From contig CAZDYI010000039.1 in the NCBI GenBank assembly GCA_964509765.1, forward strand, positions 1-5,268: a stretch of DNA of 5,268 nt, read 5' to 3'. The notes below the pieces were generated by a model. That model saw nothing but the letters and a program-made list of their open reading frames with translations. It searched no databases and had not been told where the DNA came from. Positions within the stretch are counted from its first letter, which is position 1; the number at the start of each line of letters is the position of its first letter. The stretch comes from CAZDYI01 sp964509765 (lineage in GTDB: Bacteria; Pseudomonadota; Gammaproteobacteria; Tethybacterales; Tethybacteraceae). Both the position numbers and the translations under genes were made by a program. This document shows, in pieces, positions 1 through 5,268 of the stretch.

Positions 1-1
1 A

Positions 2-1639
2 GTGAGGGCAGTGTGCTGGGCGGCATCCTGCGCCATCTTTCCGGCGTTCTTGCTGATATTGGACTCGTTTCCCAGCATTTCCAAATGGGTTGTGAGCCAA
101 TATGAACAGATCTCGTTGCCACTTCACAGCGCGGCGAGCGATGGCTATGCGGCGAAAATGTCCCGGCTGATCGCAGAAGGAGAAGATCCCGAATTGCGCA
201 ACAGCGAGGGTGAAACCCCCATGCATGTTGCTGTGGAAGCAGGTCATCACTCCGCTGTTGATGCCTTGTTGGCAGCAGGCGCTGATCCATCCGCCGACAA
301 CGGCTGGCAACGCACTCCGTTGCATTACGCAGCTCGGCTGGGGCATGTCGAGATAGCGCAAAATTTGATTGATTACGGTGCGGAAGTCGACTGGCCTGGT
401 GATGGCGGACGCACTCCTTTGTTTCTGGCGGCGGAGTACGGGCACGATCAAGTTGTTTCAGTGCTGATTGATGCCGGAGCGGAGATTGACAGAATATATT
501 TCGACGTCACACCATTGGGATATGCAGCGTCACAAGGGCATCTGTCTGCAGTCAAAAAATTAATTGCTTCGGGTGCTGAGGTCAACGGATTCCCTGAACA
601 CGGAGTTAGGCCCCCACTAAGCATTGCTTCAGGTTACGGTCGTAAGGATGTGATCGAATTGTTGATTTCTTCCGGTGCAGCTGTTGATGTTAGAGACGAA
701 TTTGACGTTACACCGATTCTGTCAGTCGTAAGCGATATTTCTCATCGGCATCGGCTTCCAGAATATAACGAATCGTTAGCAGTTCTGATTGATGCTGGAG
801 CAGATGTGAACCATGCTGGAGGATACTATAAGTTGCCACCGCTGTACTGGGCAATTATCAGAGAGTACCATGCCGGAATTTCGTTATTGTTAGAGGCAAA
901 TGTGGATCCTGACAAGAAGTTCAGTTCTGAGACCATCAAAGAATATGACGTGGTGATTACCAGACATTTAACTGATTCTGCCTCCAAAATAAAGGAACTA
1001 TTCGTACATGAGAGATACGGGTCGACGCACAGTGAAAATGAGGATCGACATAGCATTTCTCCATTGCATTATTCAATTTCACGCGCAGATTTCGTCGCGG
1101 CAAAATTGCTATTGGATGCCGGTGCTGACATCGATGCGCAACAGACCAACGGCATGACATCGCTTCATTTTGCGATCGACCGGTACAACGACCGAACTCT
1201 CGTTCATTGGCTGTTGGACCATGGCGCCGATCCGAACGTTCAGGACGTGTCAGGAGCGTCCCCTTTGCATTATGCCGCGTTCATGGGCTATGACAATTCC
1301 GTGCGTATGTTGCTAGACGCTGGAGCTGACGTTAATGCCGCCAACATTATGGAAATGACGCCATTCGACTATGCCGGATGCCTGAAGCACGGTGGCACCC
1401 AAGAGTTACTGTCAATTTACGGTGCCACAGAGCTAGGCGGCCGAGATCAGCACACAGTTGACGAGGTATGTGAAATATTACTTGGTGAATTCGCCCCATG
1501 GGAGTTACGGTTTGTTGCTATGGTATCGCCCATGATTGTTGGAATATCGATTTGGGATGATCGAATTTCGCTCCCAAGAACTTCACCTGCCAAATTGGTC
1601 AAGGATATAGTAAGAGTTCTCTGTTGTATCGAGATATAG
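2..1639 (+). CDS. Ankyrin-repeat protein, probably 5'-partial
   Basis: Ankyrin repeats are protein-binding scaffolds, and the partner cannot be read from sequence. About 12 repeats are visible. Block 1 covers residues 38-303, with motifs such as TPLHYAARLGH at 105-115 and LLAAGADP at 89-96. A charged insert without repeat pattern follows at about 304-350. Block 2 covers 351-476, with SPLHYSIS, TSLHFAID, SPLHYAAF and LLDAGADVN. Residues 4-20 are hydrophobic with Arg2 before them, which could be a signal anchor or an export signal. Residues 477-545 do not fit the ankyrin consensus and include a hydrophobic stretch at about 502-517. The first possible start is GTG at position 2; the first in-frame ATG is residue 53, already inside repeat 1. 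The frame is open to the window edge, so the start is undecided. The stop is TAG at 1637-1639. Base composition is more AT-rich than the next gene. Ankyrin identity is secure; the role (anchored scaffold, immunity protein or effector) is not. Confidence 0.9.
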   Translation: MRAVCWAASCAIFPAFLLILDSFPSISKWVVSQYEQISLPLHSAASDGYAAKMSRLIAEGEDPELRNSEGETPMHVAVEAGHHSAVDALLAAGADPSADNGWQRTPLHYAARLGHVEIAQNLIDYGAEVDWPGDGGRTPLFLAAEYGHDQVVSVLIDAGAEIDRIYFDVTPLGYAASQGHLSAVKKLIASGAEVNGFPEHGVRPPLSIASGYGRKDVIELLISSGAAVDVRDEFDVTPILSVVSDISHRHRLPEYNESLAVLIDAGADVNHAGGYYKLPPLYWAIIREYHAGISLLLEANVDPDKKFSSETIKEYDVVITRHLTDSASKIKELFVHERYGSTHSENEDRHSISPLHYSISRADFVAAKLLLDAGADIDAQQTNGMTSLHFAIDRYNDRTLVHWLLDHGADPNVQDVSGASPLHYAAFMGYDNSVRMLLDAGADVNAANIMEMTPFDYAGCLKHGGTQELLSIYGATELGGRDQHTVDEVCEILLGEFAPWELRFVAMVSPMIVGISIWDDRISLPRTSPAKLVKDIVRVLCCIEI

Positions 1640-1684
1640 GACGGAGTGCATCACATAGAAAATGAAGCCCTTCACCCATGCCTC

Positions 1685-1714
1685 TTACTTCCGTTAGCAT
1701 CGAAGTCATATAAT
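1685..1714 (+). promoter_or_regulatory. Possible sigma70-like promoter (distal)
   Basis: A perfect TATAAT lies at 1709-1714. The best -35 candidate, TTACTT at 1685-1690 with an 18-bp spacer, matches TTGACA poorly, and no extended -10 TG is present. If used, it gives a leader of about 155 nt containing the inverted and direct motif cluster at 1717-1812. Support is the -10 hexamer and the intergenic position only. Confidence 0.25.
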
Positions 1715-1716
1715 GC

Positions 1717-1812
1717 TCGATAGAATGTCTGGTTCGAACGATAATTTCTGGCCCTGCTGGCATTTACGTGTTCTGTGAATTTGCCAGACATTTTAACGGT
1801 CTGTTGGCATTT
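1717..1812. repeat. Intergenic cluster of inverted and direct short repeats
   Basis: AATGTCTGG (1724-1732) and CCAGACATT (1784-1792) form a perfect 9-bp inverted repeat. Extended to 1717-1732 and 1784-1799, the arms match at 13 of 16 positions. TGCTGGCATTT (1755-1765) and TGTTGGCATTT (1802-1812) are direct repeats differing at one base. TGCCAG (1782-1787) is also the exact complement of CTGGCA (1757-1762), and TGCCAGACA (1782-1790) can pair with TGTTGGCA (1802-1809) with one bulged G. The right arm therefore has three alternative partners. This could be an operator array or competing RNA hairpins. Only four T residues follow at 1791-1794, so a terminator is weakly supported. Confidence 0.5.
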
Positions 1813-1838
1813 TGCGATCACTAATCATAGTCACCAAG

Positions 1839-1844
1839 TATAAT
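1839..1844 (+). promoter_or_regulatory. Possible -10 box of the RTX gene
   Basis: A perfect TATAAT lies 31 bp before the ATG at 1876, which would place transcription start near 1851 and give a leader of about 25 nt containing the Shine-Dalgarno sequence. The -35 is poor: TTGCGA at 1812-1817 matches 4 of 6 bases but the 21-bp spacer is too long. If the box is real, it may depend on an activator. Confidence 0.35.
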
Positions 1845-1865
1845 CGTCTCGCCGCTTGAGGGGCT

Positions 1866-1871
1866 GGAGGG
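1866..1871 (+). promoter_or_regulatory. Ribosome-binding site of the RTX gene
   Basis: GGAGGG lies 4 nt before the ATG at 1876, a strong Shine-Dalgarno sequence. In-frame stops TAA (1822-1824) and TAG (1828-1830) sit upstream. ATG 1876 is the first ATG after them, so this site fixes the start. Confidence 0.8.
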
Positions 1872-1875
1872 ACTA

Positions 1876-4800
1876 ATGGGAAAAACTGACGACGACAGCA
1901 ACAACGACGTCAGAAATTCAAATTCTGATGATGGGGGAAACTTCGGCTCCTGTGACGGAGGTGGCAGACAAAGAGGGCTTGTCACCGTCGGCCCAGAAGG
2001 ATGCATAAAAAGGCATAAGCCACGCTGTCCCAACGACCCTTACCCTCGTTGTTCGGAAGAGGACGACAATCAAGACGACGACTCTTGGTGGGATGATATA
2101 ACGGACAGCCCTTGGTGGCCTGGGAATTGGTTTGATCCGTCGATTCCCATAGGAGACCAGCCTGCATCCCCGCTGATCCTGGACTTGGACGGCGACGGAG
2201 TCGAGGCGGACGTGTCTGCCTTTTTCGACCACGGCGGCGACGGCTTCATGGAGTCGGGGAGTTGGGTCGGCCTAGACGACGGGATGCTGGTTTGGGACCG
2301 CGACGGCGACGGCCAGATCAGTGACGGCACTGAGCTGTTCGGCGACAACACCGTGCTGTCTGGCGGAGGCAGGGCCTCGGACGGGTTTGCGGCGTTGGCG
2401 GACATGGATTCGAACAGCGACGGGGTGGTCAACGCCTCCGACAGCGACTGGGGTTCGTTGCGCCTTATGGTTTGGACGGACAGCGACGGCGACGGGACCA
2501 AGGAGTCAATGGTGTTGGAGACGCTCTCGTCGCACAACGTCATCTCGCTGGGAACGGTGGGCATGGCGTCCGACCATGTTGACGCAGTGGGCAACGAGCA
2601 CCGTCTTGTGGGGAGCTATACGAAGACCGGCGGCGCCACAGGGACGATGACAGACGTATGGCTGCAGACGGACAAGCAGAAATCAGTGTATTTCGGAACG
2701 AACATACCGGAGCACAGCTCGACGATCAGCGCGTTGCCGGACGTAGTCGGGTCCGGGCAGGTGTATGACCTGCGCGATGCAATGGCCTTGGACGGTGCGG
2801 GCCGACTGGCGCCGCCGTATTATGGCGACGCGCGAAATGAGACCCGGACATTGGAACAACTTGTCCATGCCTTGCAAAGCGCGACGGATTCATCTTCTCG
2901 TGACGAGCTTGCAGAAAAGGTCCTGCTTCGCTGGGCTGGGGCAGAGGGGGCAGTTGCATCGGATTACTGGCTAGGCGGGGAATTTGCCTACACAACGCCG
3001 CAGAAGCTGGCGGTTGTGGAGGCATTTCAGGGCGAACAGTGGCGTGAGGGCGAGGGCTATCGTCATCCGGCTGCAGTAACAGCCCAGAACATCAACTTGA
3101 GCTACAACGTTTTGGTGGAGCGCGTGCGTGCTGAAATCCTGAGTCAGACTAGCTTGTCGGACATGTTCAATGCAGTTGCAGTTACAATAAACGGGGAGCT
3201 AGTTGCTGACGGTACGGATCTTTCTGACGCCGATCCAGCCACTCTTGGTCTGGACTTCAGCGGAGTGTCTGCAGTAGAGGGGTCTTCTTCCCGCATCAGT
3301 GAGTTCCTGCGTACGCTTGCTGCGCTGAATCCATTGTCTTCAGAGGTTCAGACTGCTTTGGAGGCGGCATCGTCAGAATGGGCATATGAATATCGATATC
3401 ACGGGAGTTTTCTGACCGGGATGGTTTCTGACGGTCTCTCACAGGTTGACGATTTGTATCTTGGCGACGAAGGTTCGGACACGTTCCGGAGCACAGACGG
3501 CGGTGCGGACGTGCTTGCCGGACTTGGCGGCTCGGACACGTACCAGCTGGGGCCAGGGACGGGCCACGACGTTATCGACGAGGACCGCCTGGGCAGGAAC
3601 GGCGGCGGCGAGGCGACGGACGTTGTCATGGTCGCTCCGGGGGTTGCCCGCGCGAATGTCTTGCTTAGCCGTGTCGGCCATGACTTGGTCGTAGGGATAA
3701 AGGGCTCGGACGGTGCGGTGTCTGACAGCTTGCGGGTGCTAGGCTACTACGTCAACGACGCTGCCCGGATAGAGCGGGTCGAGATGTCCGACGGGACCGA
3801 GTTCGGCCCTGACGATTTTGCTGACGTCCCGCTTTCAGGCGGTGTGGGCACTGCAGGCGAGGACAGTTACGACGTTGCCCTCGCAGGCGGGGCGGGGATC
3901 GTGCAGCAAGGCGGCGCTGGCTCGGACACATATCTCTTGGGTCGCGGTTCAGGCGTAGCAGTGATAGACGAGCATCACCTGAACCAAGGTGGCGGATCGG
4001 CCGGCGACGCGATCATGCTCAAGTCGGGCTTGGGTCTGACAGACGTGAAGCTCACCCGTTCAGGCGCCGACCTAGTGGTCGGCCTGGTGGGAACAAACGG
4101 CGCTGACTCTGACAGCCTGACGGTCAAGGGACAGTTCCTGCACGGGTCGGCTCGGGTCGAGCGCCTGGAGTCCAGTGACGGCACTCTGTTGCTGGACTTG
4201 GAGACGGCGCAGGCCGGTCTCGCGCTGCTCAACGGCTCCGCAGGAGGAGTGATTGATGGCATTGGCGGCGGGGTCGCGGACACGTTCGGCTCGGACGGCG
4301 GAACGGACACTTTCCGCGGCCGCTCCGGCGACGACGTGTATGTCCTCGACGCAGGAAGCGGAACAGACTTCGTCGAGGAGGGCCACGGCAACCGCGTGGC
4401 CGGTGACGGCGGGGACACGGTGAGGATGGGAGCGGGAATCGCGTCGTCTGACGTCCGGCTGCGCCGGACGATGTGGGACTTGGTTGTCGAGTTGCTTGAC
4501 GACGACGGCGATGTGTCCGACACGCTGACGGTCCGCGACCAGTATCGCCACAGCTGGGCCGGCGTGGAGAAAGTCGTCCTGGACGACGGGACGGTCCTGT
4601 GGGATGCAGCCGCGATAGCCGCGCTGACCCATTCAGGTCCGACATACGCTGCCGGAACGTTGATTCGCGGGACTGCTTCGGGGGATTATCTGTACGGCAG
4701 CGACACGGTCAGTGACGTGTTCGATTCTGACGCAGGGGGAAACGACCGGCTGTACGGCGGGTCCGGCGACGATGAGTATCGTCTGGGAAGCGGCACTGGC

Positions 4801-5268
4801 TTCGACGTGATCCGCGAGGACTACACGGCAGGGGGAAGTGTGCGGTCAGGCACGGGTGATGCGGGCGACTCGATAGCCATCGAGTCGGGTTATGGAGTGG
4901 GTGACGTGGTGTTGCGGCGTGACCACGATCACCTCTGGGTTGAGTTGCTGGGTGTTGCGAACGACCAAGGCGTCCGGTCAGTGACCGACAGCCTTCAGGT
5001 GCACAGCCATTTCGCGAAGGGTGTTGCGCAGGTTGAAACAGTTGAGTTTTCCGACGGCACGGTGTGGGGTTCGGAGGAGTTCCACGCGGTGGCGATCCGC
5101 GGCGGAACTGGCAATGACTATCTGTATGGCCGCGACGACACTGCTGACGTATTCGACGCGGACGGCGGCGGAAACGACAGGCTGTACGGCGGCGTCGGCG
5201 ACGACGATTACCGACTGGGAAGCGGGACAGGCTTCGACGTGATCCGCGAGGACTACACGGCAGGCGGG
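1876..5268 (+). CDS. FrpC-like RTX calcium-binding protein, 3'-partial
   Basis: An RTX protein predicted to be exported unfolded by a type I secretion system and to fold on calcium outside the cell. The frame runs 1131 codons without a stop to the window edge. Residues 1-98 are acidic and disordered-looking, with Cys 26, 43, 51, 59 and Trp 71, 72, 80, 81, 85, and no N-terminal signal peptide. Residues 99-273 match the self-processing module of Neisseria FrpC, from PLILDLDGDGVE to GSYTKTGGATGTM. Residues 277-515 are the helical linker that follows this module in FrpA/FrpC-like proteins (GSGQVYDLRDAM, LLRWAGAEGAV, LAVVEAFQG). From 524 come at least five RTX modules, each with a Gly/Asp nonapeptide part such as GGSDTYQLGPGTGHDVIDE and a haemolysin-type related part ending in (S/D)DGT. 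The secretion signal and stop lie beyond the window, and no transporter or acyltransferase gene is in view. FrpC itself has over 400 residues before its module, so this N-terminus is short. The family is clear. Whether it is a toxin, adhesin or bacteriocin-like protein is not. Confidence 0.92.
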   Translation, partial: MGKTDDDSNNDVRNSNSDDGGNFGSCDGGGRQRGLVTVGPEGCIKRHKPRCPNDPYPRCSEEDDNQDDDSWWDDITDSPWWPGNWFDPSIPIGDQPASPLILDLDGDGVEADVSAFFDHGGDGFMESGSWVGLDDGMLVWDRDGDGQISDGTELFGDNTVLSGGGRASDGFAALADMDSNSDGVVNASDSDWGSLRLMVWTDSDGDGTKESMVLETLSSHNVISLGTVGMASDHVDAVGNEHRLVGSYTKTGGATGTMTDVWLQTDKQKSVYFGTNIPEHSSTISALPDVVGSGQVYDLRDAMALDGAGRLAPPYYGDARNETRTLEQLVHALQSATDSSSRDELAEKVLLRWAGAEGAVASDYWLGGEFAYTTPQKLAVVEAFQGEQWREGEGYRHPAAVTAQNINLSYNVLVERVRAEILSQTSLSDMFNAVAVTINGELVADGTDLSDADPATLGLDFSGVSAVEGSSSRISEFLRTLAALNPLSSEVQTALEAASSEWAYEYRYHGSFLTGMVSDGLSQVDDLYLGDEGSDTFRSTDGGADVLAGLGGSDTYQLGPGTGHDVIDEDRLGRNGGGEATDVVMVAPGVARANVLLSRVGHDLVVGIKGSDGAVSDSLRVLGYYVNDAARIERVEMSDGTEFGPDDFADVPLSGGVGTAGEDSYDVALAGGAGIVQQGGAGSDTYLLGRGSGVAVIDEHHLNQGGGSAGDAIMLKSGLGLTDVKLTRSGADLVVGLVGTNGADSDSLTVKGQFLHGSARVERLESSDGTLLLDLETAQAGLALLNGSAGGVIDGIGGGVADTFGSDGGTDTFRGRSGDDVYVLDAGSGTDFVEEGHGNRVAGDGGDTVRMGAGIASSDVRLRRTMWDLVVELLDDDGDVSDTLTVRDQYRHSWAGVEKVVLDDGTVLWDAAAIAALTHSGPTYAAGTLIRGTASGDYLYGSDTVSDVFDSDAGGNDRLYGGSGDDEYRLGSGTGFDVIREDYTAGGSVRSGTGDAGDSIAIESGYGVGDVVLRRDHDHLWVELLGVANDQGVRSVTDSLQVHSHFAKGVAQVETVEFSDGTVWGSEEFHAVAIRGGTGNDYLYGRDDTADVFDADGGGNDRLYGGVGDDDYRLGSGTGFDVIREDYTAGG
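2170..2694 (+). other. FrpC-type self-processing (EF-hand-like) module
   Basis: Protein domain, residues 99-273 of the RTX protein. In FrpC this module cleaves an Asp-Pro bond at its own N-terminus on calcium binding and can link the freed Asp to a Lys side chain. Visible acidic loops are D103-L-D105-G-D107-G, D118-HGG-D122-G, D141-R-D143-G-D145-G, D178-S-N180-S-D182-G and D202-S-D204-G-D206-G. The end motif GSYTKTGG at 246-253 also matches FrpC as I recall it. The residue before Pro99 is Ser98, not Asp, so cleavage at the usual junction is doubtful although the calcium loops look intact. Confidence 0.8.
2704..3420 (+). other. FrpA/FrpC-type helical linker region
   Basis: Protein region, residues 277-515, between the EF-hand-like module and the RTX repeats. 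Landmarks are ALPDVVGSGQVYDLRDAM near 286-303, a helical stretch with LLRWAGAEG near 350-358, LAVVEAFQGEQW near 378-389, and VERVRAEILSQTSL near 414-427. The same order of motifs occurs in RTX proteins annotated as FrpA/FrpC-like or bacteriocin-like. I know of no assigned biochemical role. No glycine-rich repeats or membrane segments are seen here. Confidence 0.65.
3448..5268 (+). repeat. Array of at least five RTX modules
   Basis: Each module has an acidic Gly/Asp part ending in a (S/D)D-x-Y motif, then about 70-90 residues ending in (S/D)DGT, the haemolysin-type calcium-binding related domain pattern. The motif tyrosines are codons 3541, 3931, 4339, 4777 and 5209, giving spacings of 390, 408, 438 and 432 bp (130, 136, 146 and 144 residues). 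The matching SDGT or DDGT motifs are at residues 638, 767, 903 and 1059. Module 5 is cut by the window end, so the total copy number is unknown. Module 2 is the most degenerate in its first half. Confidence 0.88.
4663..5268 (+). repeat. Closely duplicated RTX modules 4 and 5 (432-bp period)
   Basis: Module 4 begins at codon 4663 and module 5 at codon 5095. They align without gaps, and 46 of the 58 visible module-5 residues are identical. The shared tail LGSGTGFDVIREDYTAGG is identical in protein, and the DNA differs only at four synonymous positions over 54 bases. A perfect 35-bp direct repeat lies at 4798-4832 and 5230-5264. This indicates a recent tandem duplication or gene conversion compared with modules 1-3. 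Confidence 0.9.

Noticed and set aside
23..34. AASC at residues 7-10 of the ankyrin protein as a lipobox
   Set aside because: The hydrophobic stretch lies mostly after the Cys, position -3 is Ala rather than Leu/Val/Ile, and the true start is unknown.
1662..1697. 11-codon open frame in the intergenic region
   Set aside because: Very short, with no convincing ribosome-binding site and no sign of a leader peptide.
1731..1740. GGTTCGAACG, resembling a tRNA T-loop
   Set aside because: No tRNA cloverleaf, acceptor stem or anticodon arm surrounds it. It is simply an 8-bp palindrome GTTCGAAC.
1757..1794. CTGGCA/TGCCAG hairpin as a rho-independent terminator of the ankyrin gene
   Set aside because: The stem is only 6 bp with a 19-nt loop, and just four T residues follow. 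It is treated as part of the motif cluster instead.
1755..1812. Direct repeats considered as a CRISPR array
   Set aside because: There are only two 11-bp copies and no regular repeat-spacer structure.
2070..2594. Reverse-strand 174-codon open frame
   Set aside because: It is antisense to the EF-hand-like module, low complexity (Ser/Pro rich), and explained by the Asp/Gly-rich sense frame.
2321..2650. Forward-strand 109-codon open frame inside the RTX gene
   Set aside because: A frame-shifted reading of the conserved FrpC-like module. The Trp/Arg-rich product has no recognisable family.
3975..4645. Three long overlapping reverse-strand open frames over the RTX repeats
   Set aside because: They lie opposite a clear RTX coding frame. 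Their Ser/Pro/Arg-rich translations are what Gly/Asp/Ser/Val codons give on the other strand, and no domain or ribosome-binding site is recognisable.

Overview
The window holds two genes on the + strand, both probably cut by its edges, separated by a 236-bp AT-richer intergenic region. The content points to a proteobacterium. The downstream protein closely resembles the FrpA/FrpC-type RTX proteins known from Neisseria, Xylella, Xanthomonas and relatives, and it starts from a strong Shine-Dalgarno sequence. I cannot name genus or species. No RNA gene, CRISPR array, transposase or insertion sequence is visible.

Region 1 (2-1639) encodes a 545-residue ankyrin-repeat protein. It has about 12 repeats in two blocks split by a charged insert, a hydrophobic N-terminal segment, and a 70-residue C-terminal tail that is not ankyrin. 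The reading frame is open to the left edge, so the true start may lie outside.

Region 2 (1640-1875) is intergenic. It carries two perfect TATAAT hexamers, a cluster of direct and inverted copies of a TGGCATTT/CCAGACATT-type motif, and a GGAGGG ribosome-binding site just before the next gene. No convincing terminator was found.

Region 3 (1876-5268, open at the right edge) encodes at least 1131 residues of an RTX-type calcium-binding protein. Its order is: an acidic, Cys- and Trp-containing N-terminus with no signal peptide; an EF-hand-like module homologous to the FrpC self-processing module; a helical linker typical of FrpC-like proteins; and at least five RTX/haemolysin-type repeat modules of about 130-146 residues. 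The last two modules are close duplicates. The C-terminal type I secretion signal would lie beyond the window.

The most notable points are the Ser in place of the expected scissile Asp at the FrpC-type Asp-Pro processing junction, four Cys confined to the first 59 residues of an otherwise Cys-free RTX protein, the recently duplicated modules, and the motif cluster upstream. Any functional tie between the ankyrin gene and the RTX gene (for example effector/immunity) is inference from adjacency only.
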